A stretch of DNA of 64,000 nt from RI-153 sp963752935 (GCA_963752935.1 CAVWAL010000004.1:248001-312000), one strand, 5' to 3'; numbered from the stretch's first letter, positions 33,990 through 42,624 are shown. The notes: a model not told the origin generated them from the sequence alone. Program-made: numbers and translations.

Positions 33990-35768
33990 CTACTCCCCAA
34001 TCGCCTCCAGCACGATCTGCCGCGCCCGTTCGTAATCTTCGGGGTCGGTTGAATACAACTCCGCTGCCGTGGCTGCATGGGACCGTTGACCCACCCGCGC
34101 AAACTCGCGCACATCGTCGGTGTGCAGGATCTGGGCAAAGGCTTCGGCGCTGACCCAGGTCATCTTCTCGGTGGGGAGGGTGCGTTCAGCCAGTTTTAGC
34201 AGTTCGAAGTCCTGTATGGCGCGGCGCAGCGCTTCGTAGCGCAGCGTCTCCACCGGCACACCGTCGAGGCCGGGGAGGACGAAGAAGGTGTCGCCCGCGG
34301 CCCATTCCGGTGCACGCCAGCTTGCGCGTGTCCACGGATCGGCGGGCCAGAGGTAGAAGGCCCAACGCAAGAAGCCGTCGAGCTTCAGGTAAAAGGTGAG
34401 CCATCCGTGCAGTTGGCCCTCTGGCAGAGGCGAGTGCAAGAAGGTGTTGGGGATGGGCGGCCAGCAGCAGACATACCAGAGCATCTTGCCGTCCCGTTCG
34501 TGCAGTTGCCGGGTCAGGTGGGCCGTCAATTCTGGGTCCTGGCAGGCGAGGGGAAGGACGGGCACGGCGTCCACAACGGCGTCGGGCGCGTCTTGCATAA
34601 ACTCGAAGTGGTTGATCGCCACCTTGTAGCGGAAACCGGGGGCGGCCTCCTGCACAAAGGCCAGACGCTGGTTGAAGAGGGCCAGATCGCTGGGTTCGTC
34701 GGCCACAATGCGCACTCGATCGAGCAGATCCAGGCCCTTCAGGTGATCGTGCAGACTGCGGATGAATGTGCGCAGATCGTCGGCGCTGCGCAGATAGTCG
34801 ACCACGCCGCTGGCGCGGTTGAAGCAGCGGACTCGGATGGCGTCGGGCGCGTCGTCGACTACTTTGCCGAAGCCGAATTCTTCGTCTTGCCAGATGTTGA
34901 GCAGGCCGAAGACTTCGATTTCGCGGTCGATCTTGTGTTTCGCGCCCAGCGCCAACAGCCGATCCAGGTGGGCATAGTCAAACGAGAGTGAGCCGTCGGC
35001 TTCACGGAAGGTGCTGACAATGGCATGTTCCCATAACGGAGACGGGTACTGCGGGTTGCGGAAACAGCGTTGTCCGCTCCACGGAATCTCGGTGGCGATG
35101 ACGGTAAGCACCTTTTGGCCCAGTCGGGCCAGCGAGCCAAGGTAGCGGTCGAGGAGGGTGAAGTGGGCGTCGCTCCACAGCGGCAGGCGGTGCTGCCGGG
35201 CCACGGCGCTGTGATGCTGCCACAGATCGAGCCAGAACGACCAGTCCTCCGGATCGGGCAGCGTTGCAGCGTGGACCTGAAGGCGGATCGTCCCCTGCCA
35301 CAGGATCTCTTCGGCATCCCAGCCCTGTTGGCCGAAGATCGTCACGCTTCCTGTGTACAGGCCTGGATCAACCTGCGCGGGCACGTGCAGTCGCAGGTAG
35401 ACGGGCTGAGGTCGCTGCGCCGGGACCTGGATCCAGCCGCTACGCTCCAATGCATCGGGCCACTGGCGGCGATCATCGCCTTCCAGATAGCCGACGACGA
35501 ACGTTTCCAGCGCCGCCGGTGGCAGCGTAGCGAAAGTAACATCCAGGCGCAGACGTGGAGTGAAACCGAGCGGGTGTAACCAATTGCTTGTATCCGTGGT
35601 TAGGATGAAGTCGGAGGGGCCGTCCACAATAACCTGGGCGCCGACGATCTCATTGCGCGCGGCATGGATGGTCAACTCATGCTTCGCCTGTGTGGCCTGC
35701 CGGGGCAAGGTGCCCCAGGCAGACTTTGCCAATCCATGGTCGAGCGTGAAGGAAAAGTTCGTGAACAT
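33990..35768 (-). CDS. DUF4091 glycoside-hydrolase-like protein
   Basis: 592 residues. The N-terminal beta-sandwich (about 1-150, ELTIHAARNEIVGAQVIV) is followed by a TIM-barrel-like region with DLWQHH (about 180), HIDR-like PWSGQRCFRN, RIVADEPSD (about 347-355) and a C-terminal DUF4091-type segment, with GFLRWAFYLWPADPW and FFVLPGLDGVPVETLRYEALRRAIQDFELL. Family members are predicted glycosidases acting on plant or algal polysaccharides. No signal peptide is seen, so the substrate may be intracellular oligosaccharide. Neighbour of an oxidoreductase gene on the same strand. Confidence 0.85.
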   Translation of the reverse strand: MFTNFSFTLDHGLAKSAWGTLPRQATQAKHELTIHAARNEIVGAQVIVDGPSDFILTTDTSNWLHPLGFTPRLRLDVTFATLPPAALETFVVGYLEGDDRRQWPDALERSGWIQVPAQRPQPVYLRLHVPAQVDPGLYTGSVTIFGQQGWDAEEILWQGTIRLQVHAATLPDPEDWSFWLDLWQHHSAVARQHRLPLWSDAHFTLLDRYLGSLARLGQKVLTVIATEIPWSGQRCFRNPQYPSPLWEHAIVSTFREADGSLSFDYAHLDRLLALGAKHKIDREIEVFGLLNIWQDEEFGFGKVVDDAPDAIRVRCFNRASGVVDYLRSADDLRTFIRSLHDHLKGLDLLDRVRIVADEPSDLALFNQRLAFVQEAAPGFRYKVAINHFEFMQDAPDAVVDAVPVLPLACQDPELTAHLTRQLHERDGKMLWYVCCWPPIPNTFLHSPLPEGQLHGWLTFYLKLDGFLRWAFYLWPADPWTRASWRAPEWAAGDTFFVLPGLDGVPVETLRYEALRRAIQDFELLKLAERTLPTEKMTWVSAEAFAQILHTDDVREFARVGQRSHAATAAELYSTDPEDYERARQIVLEAIGE

Positions 35769-35896
35769 GGGCGTTCATTTCTAGTGGAAAGGGTGATGAA
35801 CGATTGAAAAATGGGGAAACAGACTCTAGCGAAAGTGTAGATCGGCCTGAAAGGGGTGTCAATCCTGGTTAATTGAAGAAGAGTCTTCTTTAGCCG

Positions 35897-36463
35897 CTAC
35901 AATATCCCAAAACTCTCCTCTTGTAGGTGCCCCAGCATTTCTTCCATCCGTGCCAGCCGCTCTCTTTCCATCTCAAGTGCCTTCGGGATGGTCAACCGTC
36001 CTCGTATCCCCTCTCGCCGGGCAAGGATGCGCTGATAACATTGGCGCAGGTTGTTCGGTCCCCAAGCCATTTCCCTCACAATCCCTATCACCCCCAACAT
36101 ATCAAGCCAGTCTGCCTCTCGTACAAGTAAACTCTCGATGGTTGTGTGTGGTCTTGGGTCTCGATAGTCGTGTAGCTCAATCACCTCAGCCACCGTTTTC
36201 TGGTTGGCAGCAGACAGATTGGTATGCGGCAGTACCTCTTCTTCCGCTACCTGCCGGGAACGCACGGCGTGATCAACACCGGCTTGAAAGTACTTTGGGA
36301 ACGCACCCCAATCGTGAAGGTACACCGCGTACTCGACAACTTCGCGGTCGTACACCAATTCTGAACCGATGAGATCGGCCAGCTTGAGGACTCGGCAGCT
36401 ATGGGCGAAGCCCCAGCCCTGTCCCAGTTCAAGGGTCAGTTGTTTGATCTGATCAATATCCAT
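35897..36463 (-). CDS. HD domain metal-dependent phosphohydrolase
   Basis: 188 residues from an ATG at 36463, with AGAGG five bases upstream. The HD-type pattern is H in FAHSCRVLKLADLIG (about 20), HD in YLHDWG (about 49-50), then H65 and H98 in VIELHDYR, and D in READWLDMLG (about 117). Such proteins hydrolyse phosphate esters or nucleotides. The C-terminal 60 residues (Arg/Glu-rich helix) are of unknown role. The next genes on either side are divergent or separated by repeats. Confidence 0.88.
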   Translation of the reverse strand: MDIDQIKQLTLELGQGWGFAHSCRVLKLADLIGSELVYDREVVEYAVYLHDWGAFPKYFQAGVDHAVRSRQVAEEEVLPHTNLSAANQKTVAEVIELHDYRDPRPHTTIESLLVREADWLDMLGVIGIVREMAWGPNNLRQCYQRILARREGIRGRLTIPKALEMERERLARMEEMLGHLQEESFGIL

Positions 36464-36664
36464 AGTTACCTCTGCCGATCATCTCACCAGAGTACACGCC
36501 GCCCAGCGTCCGCAGTTCAATCGATGCCGGGCCGGCGAGACTCGCCTCACCCAGAGGCATTTTGACTGCACATCGATCGTCGGCTGACTTTGGCGGTTAT
36601 GCTTTGTCGGGTTGCCATCTTTACTCATAAGCGAATGTTAACCCAGGATCACTGCCTTGTCCAC
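36464..36664. other. Intergenic region
   Basis: About 200 bp between the HD gene and the tandem repeat. Nothing recognisable beyond a poor TTGACT at 36561. Confidence 0.4.
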
Positions 36665-37486
36665 GCCAACGGCTCCCTCCCCGCTTGCGGTGGAGGGCTG
36701 GGGAGGGGTTCTCTGGCAACTAACCTTTACCCACAAGTCCTCAGTCGGCACAGGCCTGGCAAACAGCAGCCGATCTGGGTTCTACGGCCGGGATACTGCT
36801 TCGTGATATTGGGCCGGTTGTCGGGGCATGAGGGGGATGGGACGGAGATCTGCGACGATGGGCGAGACGTCGCCCCATCCCCCTCGTGCCCGTACCAATC
36901 GGGTCAAAACGAATCCGCTGTTCATACCCACCTAAATCCGGCATCGCATCATGTACGTGCCAACAGCTCCCTCCCCGCTTGCGGTGGAGGGCTGGGGAGG
37001 GGTTCTCTGGCAACTAACCTTTACCCACAAGTCCGCAGTCGGCACAGGCCTGGCACACAGCGGCCGATCTGGGTTCTACGGCTGGGATACTGCTTCGTGA
37101 TACTGGGCCGGTTGTCGGGGCATGAGGGGGATGGGACGGAGATCTGCGACGATGGGCGAGACGTCGCCCCATCCCCCTCGTGCCCGTACCAATCGGGTCA
37201 AAACGAATCCGCTGTTCATACCCACCTAAATCCGGCATCGCATCATGTACGCGCCAACAGCTCCCTCCCCGCTTGCGGTGGAGGGCTGGGGAGGGGTTCT
37301 CTGGCAACTAACCTTTACCCACAAGTCCGCAGTCGGCACAGGCCTGGCAGACAGCGGCCGATCTGGGTTCTACGGCCGGGATACTGCTTCGTGATATTGG
37401 GCCGGTTGTCGGGGCATGAGGGGGATGGGACGGAGATCTGCGACGATGGGCGAGACGTCGCCCCCATCCCCCTCGTGCCCGTACCA
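36665..37486 (+). repeat. Tandem repeat, 294-bp unit, 2.8 copies
   Basis: Units start at 36665, 36959 and 37253. The first two are complete and the third ends near 37486. Units differ at a few positions, and the third has one extra C at about 37461. Each contains a near-palindrome of GGGGGATGGGACGGAG and CCCCATCCCCCTCG. Because 294 is divisible by 3 the array is open in several frames, but the predicted proteins look like non-coding sequence. One diverged copy occurs inverted at 28055-28262. Confidence 0.92.
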
Positions 37487-37519
37487 TGGGGCTAAGCTCC
37501 ATTCTGTCCTTACTCATAT

Positions 37520-37548
37520 TTGACATGCGATCAGCGTAGGTATATGAT
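37520..37548 (+). promoter_or_regulatory. Near-consensus sigma-70 promoter of the cold-shock operon
   Basis: TTGACA (37520-37525), spacer of exactly 17, and TATGAT (37543-37548). Predicted transcription start near 37555, which gives a leader of about 155 nt before the csp start. Confidence 0.8.
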
Positions 37549-37591
37549 TCCTTTATAAGATATTGTAAGTTCTGATTAAGTTGCGTAAAAA

Positions 37592-37630
37592 CGCCGCCTA
37601 GACTCACAAGTCCGGGCGGTGCTTTTTTTT
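37592..37630 (+). terminator. Leader terminator or attenuator before csp
   Basis: Hairpin with a 7-bp outer stem (37592-37598 with 37615-37621, one G-T), a small internal loop, a 3-bp inner stem (37601-37603 with 37610-37612) and then eight T (37623-37630). It lies between the promoter at 37520 and the csp start. Either it attenuates csp or it ends an independent small RNA. Confidence 0.75.
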
Positions 37631-37708
37631 CTCAATTGTTGGGACCGACGATGTTTTAGACAACATTTTAGTTTGGTAGGACAGTGAGACCATAGGAGGT
37701 TTCCAACA

Positions 37709-37939
37709 ATGAGTGAGCAACAAATTACAGGCACAGTCAAGTGGTTCAACGCAACCAAGGGGTACGGCTTCATCGCGCGTGAGGGCGGGGACGATGTCTT
37801 CGTTCACCACTCAGCGATTCAGATGCAGGGGTACGCAACCCTTGCCGATGGCCAAGAGGTTCAATTCCGTGTGGAACAAGGCCCTAAAGGCCCGAATGCC
37901 ATTAACGTCGTGCCGGTTTCCGGCAATGGAGCCGCTTAG
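37709..37939 (+). CDS. Cold-shock domain protein (CspA family)
   Basis: 76 residues with an OB-fold cold-shock domain. RNP1-like KGYGFIAR (about 18-25) and RNP2-like DVFVHHSAI (about 30-38), VQFRVEQGPKGPNA, at the normal size of a single CSD. It binds single-stranded RNA/DNA and melts RNA structure at low temperature. The RBS AGGAGG (37694-37699) lies nine bases upstream. The gene has a long leader with a terminator-like hairpin and is 4 bp from the downstream RNA-binding gene, so both are translated from one message. Confidence 0.95.
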   Translation: MSEQQITGTVKWFNATKGYGFIAREGGDDVFVHHSAIQMQGYATLADGQEVQFRVEQGPKGPNAINVVPVSGNGAA

Positions 37940-37943
37940 AACC

Positions 37944-38288
37944 ATGGCTAAGAAACTTTACGTAGGCAACTTGAGTTACCAGACCACGGAAGATCAACTG
38001 CACGGCATGTTTGCCGAAATTGGTCCTGTGGAATCCGTTGCCCTGATCACTGATCGACAGACAGGCCAATCGAAGGGCTTCGCCTTTGTCGAAATGCAGA
38101 ACGCGGCAGATGCGCAGGTCGCTATTGAGCGGATGAATAAGCGCGAGGTAGATGGCCGCGCCCTGACCGTCAATGAAGCGCAGCCACCCAAGCCGCGTGA
38201 ATTCGGCAGCGACAACCGTTCGAGAGGCAGAGACAACAATCGTTCGCAGGGGCGCGACAATCGCTCCCCGGATCGACGTCGCTTCTAG
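37944..38288 (+). CDS. RRM-domain RNA-binding protein
   Basis: 114 residues with an RNA recognition motif. RNP2 is LYVGNLSY (about 5-12), RNP1 KGFAFVEM (about 44-51), and the tail is Arg/Asn/Ser/Gly-rich (SRGRDNNRSQGRDNRS), like the glycine- or arginine-rich tails of cyanobacterial cold-induced Rbp proteins. It starts 4 bp after the csp stop, with no good ribosome site of its own, suggesting translational coupling. It ends at a strong hairpin at 38304. Likely a cold-response partner of Csp. Confidence 0.93.
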   Translation: MAKKLYVGNLSYQTTEDQLHGMFAEIGPVESVALITDRQTGQSKGFAFVEMQNAADAQVAIERMNKREVDGRALTVNEAQPPKPREFGSDNRSRGRDNNRSQGRDNRSPDRRRF

Positions 38289-38645
38289 GCTCGTTGAAGG
38301 CTGATCTGTACAACGTGAAGTTAATCCTTCACGTTGTACAGATTATTCAGGTGCACAATTACCTTTTTTGATGTACACTATGATCGAAAGTTGTTGTCGA
38401 AAAGTCCTCTACTGCACCATTTCGTTCTACCGGTGTAGCCCCCTCTCCAGGTACACTTTTGGGTAGCCAGTCGTCGATTTGATATGTACGCTGTCTACCG
38501 CTTCCTGTTGGTGATTCTATTTGAGTAACGATTCAGGTGTGACGCAGCGGACCGGAGGGCTTTAGGCGTCGACGATGATTTGGGCAGTGCGTCGTACCTG
38601 ATGCAGAACAGTTACCTATGTGAGTAGTTCGATTGGAGACGTATT
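38289..38645. other. Intergenic region after the cold-shock operon
   Basis: Contains the hairpin at 38304-38343. I see no gene or clear promoter in the remaining 300 bp, although its lower GC content differs from the coding parts. Confidence 0.4.
38304..38343 (+). terminator. Hairpin ending the cold-shock operon
   Basis: A perfect 17-bp stem (38304-38320 with 38327-38343) and a 6-nt loop, but no T-run directly after it. It may be a terminator or mRNA-stabilising structure. Confidence 0.75.
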
Positions 38646-39074
38646 TTGCAACCCTTGCAAGATTACATGTATCGCTTTCCACATGAATCCACCCGTATCT
38701 TTGGTCGTTGTCGGGTACGCATTTACACGCGCAAGAAAAGCGCCCACACTGTATTGCTGACCGAGGTGAGCAATTCTGGGGAGACTATCACCACTGCGTG
38801 TACGCGTATTGCGAGTGATTTGACGGCGCGCTGGAAACTTAACCCGAAGACGACGCAGTGGATCCAACACACCCCACCGCAAGCCGATCTTCCAATTGAG
38901 TTCATGCGCATCAAATTTACGTGGGATCAGAATAAGCATGCAGACGATCCGCAATGGGAACGCCTGACCGTCGAGCAAGTCGAAGAGTTAACCGGTGAGA
39001 GTCTGGCTGCACTGAATCGTCGTTTAGGCGACGTCTCTGTTCGAAAAGGGGATGAAACGAATGAAGCAACTTAA
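38646..39074 (+). CDS. Hypothetical protein, first of a small gene pair
   Basis: 142 residues from a TTG at 38646, with TGGAG seven bases upstream. The first ATG inside is at 38667. The N-terminal 65 residues are a likely alpha/beta domain (RIFGRCRVRIYTRKKSAHTVLLTEVSNS), and the C-terminal half is polar, with EQVEELTGESLAALNRRLG. I do not recognise the family. It overlaps the next gene by up to 23 bp, so the two are probably one unit. Base composition is lower in GC than the flanking galactokinase. Confidence 0.6.
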   Translation: MQPLQDYMYRFPHESTRIFGRCRVRIYTRKKSAHTVLLTEVSNSGETITTACTRIASDLTARWKLNPKTTQWIQHTPPQADLPIEFMRIKFTWDQNKHADDPQWERLTVEQVEELTGESLAALNRRLGDVSVRKGDETNEAT

Positions 39075-39339
39075 ACCGAAGGCCTGGCACGAACTCTTTC
39101 TTGCCAACGCGGACAAAGCAAAGATCGTGGGGTATTTGGAAGAAGGCCAGGACCGCGATGTTACCCGACTCGCTGTGACGCTGGCGCGCCAGTGTACTTT
39201 GTTCGCCGACTTCGCAAGGCTGTGGAAGATGCGCGTCTCTGATCTGGATGCTAAATTAAGCAGCGAACACTATATGCAAGAAATCTACACCAACAGACGA
39301 ACGCTCTATAAAGACCTGAAACAAGAGGATTCACGGTAA
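39052..39339 (+). CDS. Hypothetical small protein, second of the pair
   Basis: 95 residues from the ATG at 39052 or 92 from the ATG at 39061. Helical and charged, with PKAWHELFLANADKAKIVGYLE near the start and Arg/Lys-rich ends. No recognised domain. It overlaps the upstream gene and ends just before a hairpin shared with the convergent galK gene. A toxin-antitoxin-like or chaperone-client pair is possible but unsupported. Confidence 0.6.
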   Translation: MKRMKQLKPKAWHELFLANADKAKIVGYLEEGQDRDVTRLAVTLARQCTLFADFARLWKMRVSDLDAKLSSEHYMQEIYTNRRTLYKDLKQEDSR

Positions 39340-39340
39340 A

Positions 39341-39370
39341 CAGATGGCAACGGATCTCCGTTGCCACCTG
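39341..39370. terminator. Hairpin between convergent genes
   Basis: The 9-bp core TGGCAACGG and CCGTTGCCA around a 4-nt loop, extended by an outer CAG/CTG. No T-run. It lies precisely between the convergent small gene and galK. Confidence 0.6.
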
Positions 39371-39371
39371 C

Positions 39372-40712
39372 TCAGTAGGTATCCGCTGTGATCACCCAGC
39401 CCGCCCCAGGACTGGCCTGACAGGGAAAGGCAGCCGCCTCCAAACCGGTCTGCGATGCATAGATTGCCGGGATGCGCTGTTGAAACTCGGCCACGCTTTC
39501 CTGGTGGACGAGCGCCACAATGCAGCCACCCCAGCCGGCGCCGGTCAGGCGTGCACCGGCACAGCCGTCGACGGCCATCGCCGCGTCTACCAGGATCTCT
39601 AGCTCTGGGGTACTGATGCGATAGTCATCACGGGCGCTGGCGTGGGCCTCGTTGAGCAAGATCCCCAACCGTTCGATTTGATTTTTGCGCATCGCATCCA
39701 CGGCGGCGAGAACACGCTGGTTCTCGCTCCACACGTGGCGGCAGCAAGCCGCCACGCGTAACTGCGCGTCCACCGCCACGTTGGGCAGATCACCCAGATC
39801 ATGCCCGGCCGATTGCAGTGCGGCAACGCTGGTCTGCTCGGGCAGCAGCGCTTCTAGATCGGCCCAGTCTCTACCTTCCACATCGCGCAGATGGGTGATA
39901 TCGGGCATATCACGGCGCAGGATCGCCACCCCTGCCCGGCACGACGCCACGCGCTGGTTGAACTCATTACGCACATTGGTGTGATGGACCCCGCTGTTGA
40001 CCACGAGCAGCCGGTAGTCCTGTGGCAGCGGAATCGCTTCGTTGGCGAAAGCACCGTTCACCGGCCGGCAGTCGAGGAAGAGTGCATGATCACGGCGCCC
40101 CAGCAATGCGATGAACTGATCCATGATGCCGCCGCGCGTGCCTACATACCATTCGGCGTCTGAGCAGAACTGCGCCATGACCGTGGGGGAGGGGCGCCAC
40201 TCGGCGAAGTGGGCCAGCGTGACCGCCATGACCACCGTCAAGGCCGAGGACGAACTGACGCCCGCACTGCGCGGCACACCCAGTGGTGGCACACTGCTCA
40301 CCAGGCCATCGAAACCGCGGATCTTGCCCTTGATCGTACGTGTCAGTTCCTGGGCGGCGCCACGCGCGTAGTTGCTCCAGTCGCCGTTGGGCGCAGGAGG
40401 GATGGACGCCGAGATGGCGAAACTGCGCGGGGCAAAGTCAGCTTCGACATTGGCGAGATGCACCTGAGCATCCTCACGCGCACGCGCCAGCAACAGCACA
40501 TCTTTGTCCAGTGCGGCGGGCATGACATAGCCGTGGTTGTAATCGGTGTGTTCGCCGATCAGATTGACCCGGCCCGGCGCGCGAAAGATCTCGACGGGTC
40601 CTGGGCCGTAGCGATGGCGGAAGGCGGCCAGCGCATCCTCATAGCGATCCACTTGATCGGGCGCCGCCTCGCCGTAAATTGCTTCGATGGCGGAGAAGAG
40701 AAGATCGTTCAT
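39372..40712 (-). CDS. galK: Galactokinase
   Basis: 446 residues, GHMP kinase family. GalK signature GRVNLIGEHTDYN (47-59), the ATP-binding GVSSSSALTV loop, catalytic-base region GGIMDQFIALLG and C-terminal TGAGWGGCIVAL. It phosphorylates galactose at C1 using ATP, the first step of the Leloir pathway. It is slightly longer than E. coli GalK, with an extended N-terminal helix. No galT or galE is visible in the window. First gene of the minus-strand sugar region that continues to 63.4 kb, but it is convergent with unrelated genes downstream. Confidence 0.93.
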   Translation of the reverse strand: MNDLLFSAIEAIYGEAAPDQVDRYEDALAAFRHRYGPGPVEIFRAPGRVNLIGEHTDYNHGYVMPAALDKDVLLLARAREDAQVHLANVEADFAPRSFAISASIPPAPNGDWSNYARGAAQELTRTIKGKIRGFDGLVSSVPPLGVPRSAGVSSSSALTVVMAVTLAHFAEWRPSPTVMAQFCSDAEWYVGTRGGIMDQFIALLGRRDHALFLDCRPVNGAFANEAIPLPQDYRLLVVNSGVHHTNVRNEFNQRVASCRAGVAILRRDMPDITHLRDVEGRDWADLEALLPEQTSVAALQSAGHDLGDLPNVAVDAQLRVAACCRHVWSENQRVLAAVDAMRKNQIERLGILLNEAHASARDDYRISTPELEILVDAAMAVDGCAGARLTGAGWGGCIVALVHQESVAEFQQRIPAIYASQTGLEAAAFPCQASPGAGWVITADTY

Positions 40713-40756
40713 GCAAGAGTGCTTTCGTGTGGCAGAAAATGATCCGACGCCCGACG

Positions 40757-41611
40757 CTACGCTTCTGACGCTGCCCAGGCTGCGCGCAACATGTCTACGC
40801 TCTTGGGCATGGCCGTGGACGCGTCTTCGCTGCCTTCCATTTCGATGGAGCAGTAGCCGTTCCAGCCGGCATTGTTGAGGATGCGGAAGATACGCGCGTA
40901 GTCGAGATCAAGCGTGTACCAGGTACCGCCGCCGTAGTAGGTCTTGGCGTGGGCCAGCCAGATGTGCGGTGCAACTTTCTGCATGGCGGCGTACATGTCA
41001 TCCTCGAAGAGGAAGTTGCCCATGTCGAGGATGGCCTTGAGCCACGGCGAGTTGACCTCTTTGAGGATGCGCAACATGTCGTCGGCGCTGGTGGTCAGCC
41101 CCCAGTGGTTTTCGAGCAGCAGCATGACGCCGCGGCGTTCGGCATGGGGCAGACACTCCTGGATGGCGTCGACGACCCACTTGAAGCCGTCATCACGCGT
41201 GAAGCCGGGCCACGGTTCGACCCAGCCCTTGGCCGCGATCAGATCGTCGAAACTGCCGCCCTTGCGGAACCCGCCTGAATTGATGCGAATCGAGGGGATG
41301 CCCATCTCGTGGGCCAGATCGATGCAGGCCAGCGTGTGGTCGATGTGCTGTTTGCGCACCGACGCCTCGTCGTGGACAAAATCCTGATGAATCGAAAGAT
41401 TGTAGATATCCAGGCCAAGTTGAAAGGCGTGGCGTTTGAGCTTTTGCAAGTAGCCGATGTCGTCAGACTCCATTTGTCGGTGCAGGATCTCGATCCCCTG
41501 CAAGCCGAGGGCGTGGGCGGCGTCCATCACATGTTCAATGGGAACCTTTTCGGGCAAGAAATGCCAGTACGAATAGGTGGAGGTGCCGAGACGGAGAGGG
41601 GTGGATGGCAT
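40757..41611 (-). CDS. Sugar phosphate isomerase/epimerase (xylose isomerase-like TIM barrel)
   Basis: 284 residues from the ATG at 41611, with AAGGAG nine bases upstream. A longer frame begins inside the next gene. AP-endonuclease-2/xylose isomerase-like barrel, with metal ligands expected in LLLENH (about 160), DMGNFL (about 192), HAKTYY (about 218) and EMEGSED (about 260). Members isomerise or epimerise sugar or inositol derivatives. It lies 15 bp after a Gfo/Idh/MocA gene, a common pairing for inositol- or sugar-acid-like substrates. Confidence 0.87.
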   Translation of the reverse strand: MPSTPLRLGTSTYSYWHFLPEKVPIEHVMDAAHALGLQGIEILHRQMESDDIGYLQKLKRHAFQLGLDIYNLSIHQDFVHDEASVRKQHIDHTLACIDLAHEMGIPSIRINSGGFRKGGSFDDLIAAKGWVEPWPGFTRDDGFKWVVDAIQECLPHAERRGVMLLLENHWGLTTSADDMLRILKEVNSPWLKAILDMGNFLFEDDMYAAMQKVAPHIWLAHAKTYYGGGTWYTLDLDYARIFRILNNAGWNGYCSIEMEGSEDASTAMPKSVDMLRAAWAASEA

Positions 41612-41625
41612 AGTTTTTTGCTCCT

Positions 41626-42624
41626 TTATGCAATCTTGACGGGTTTGCCGGTGCGCGCCGATTCGTAGGCGGCCAGGGCGACTTCCATCGCTTTGAGGCC
41701 ATCGCGACCGGTGATAAAGGGGGCGCGGTCTTCGCGAATCATGCTGACGAAATCCTTGATCAGGCCCAGGTCCATGCTGCTGCCCCAGCCGGCCTGGCGG
41801 GCCTTGCCCGCCTCGTTGGAGGCGACCAGGATGTGTTGCGCCAGGGCGTCGGTGCGTACGATGCCCTTGTCGCCCAGGACTTCGATCTTGACGTCGCCCC
41901 AGGTAAGGTAGCTGGTGGGGCGCGACCAACTCGTGTCCAGTGTGCCGTAGACGCCGTTGCTCAGTTGGAAGGAGAGCATGCCGGCATCGTCGATGCCCAG
42001 GTCGGGGTGGACGAGACTATCGCCCACTTCGGCGTAGACTTCCACGACTTCGGCCCCCCAGAACCAGCGCAACACGTCGATGACATGCACGGTGTGATCG
42101 ATCACGGCGCCGCCGCCGGACATCTCTTTTTGTACGAACCAGCCGCCGGGCAAGTAGCCGTGATTGGTGCACTTGGCGCTGAAGATGCGGCCAAGCTGGC
42201 CTTCATCCAGAATCTGCTTCAACTGCTGGATGGGCGGCGAGAAGCGCACGGGGAAGGCGATTTGCAGCTTCGTGTCGGTCTGGGCGCAGACGTCGATAAT
42301 GGCCTGGGCGTCCTCGACGGTGGTGGCGATTGGCTTCTCGCATAGGATCGCCTTTACACGCCCGGCGGCCTGTTCCACCAGGGGACGGTGCTTCACATTC
42401 TCGGAGCAGATAATCACGGCGTCGAGATCGCTGTCGAGCAGGGCATCCGCGTCAGGGAAGTAGTTCGTCTCGAAGCGCGCGGCCTGCTCTTCGCCGCGTT
42501 CTGAATTCTCATCGGTAATGCCTGCAATCGTGACGTCGGGGATCTGACGCAAGCACTCTGCATACGTAGCCGCGTGCATGTGGGCGAAGCTCATCATGCC
42601 GATGCGGAGAGATTGTGTGGTCAT
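41626..42624 (-). CDS. Gfo/Idh/MocA family oxidoreductase (2 of 7), SFAH-type
   Basis: 332 residues. The fold is as expected (CEKPIA near 100, then a C-terminal alpha-beta domain, GGGAVIDHTVHVIDVLRW). But the usual G-x-G-x-x-G nucleotide loop near residue 10 is replaced by MMSFAHMHA. The protein at 52604 has the same IISFAHGHV. NAD(P) binding may therefore be atypical. It is probably transcribed with the adjacent epimerase and the next oxidoreductase. Confidence 0.9.
   Translation of the reverse strand: MTTQSLRIGMMSFAHMHAATYAECLRQIPDVTIAGITDENSERGEEQAARFETNYFPDADALLDSDLDAVIICSENVKHRPLVEQAAGRVKAILCEKPIATTVEDAQAIIDVCAQTDTKLQIAFPVRFSPPIQQLKQILDEGQLGRIFSAKCTNHGYLPGGWFVQKEMSGGGAVIDHTVHVIDVLRWFWGAEVVEVYAEVGDSLVHPDLGIDDAGMLSFQLSNGVYGTLDTSWSRPTSYLTWGDVKIEVLGDKGIVRTDALAQHILVASNEAGKARQAGWGSSMDLGLIKDFVSMIREDRAPFITGRDGLKAMEVALAAYESARTGKPVKIA

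Noticed and set aside
36665..37486. CRISPR array
   Set aside because: Units are 294 bp and contiguous, with no short repeat/spacer pattern and no cas genes.
36590..37495. 301-residue plus-strand reading frame and three minus-strand frames of about 90-99 residues across the tandem repeat
   Set aside because: Frames are open only because the 294-bp unit is a multiple of three. Codon use and products do not look like proteins, there is no RBS, and the solitary inverted copy at 28055 is broken.
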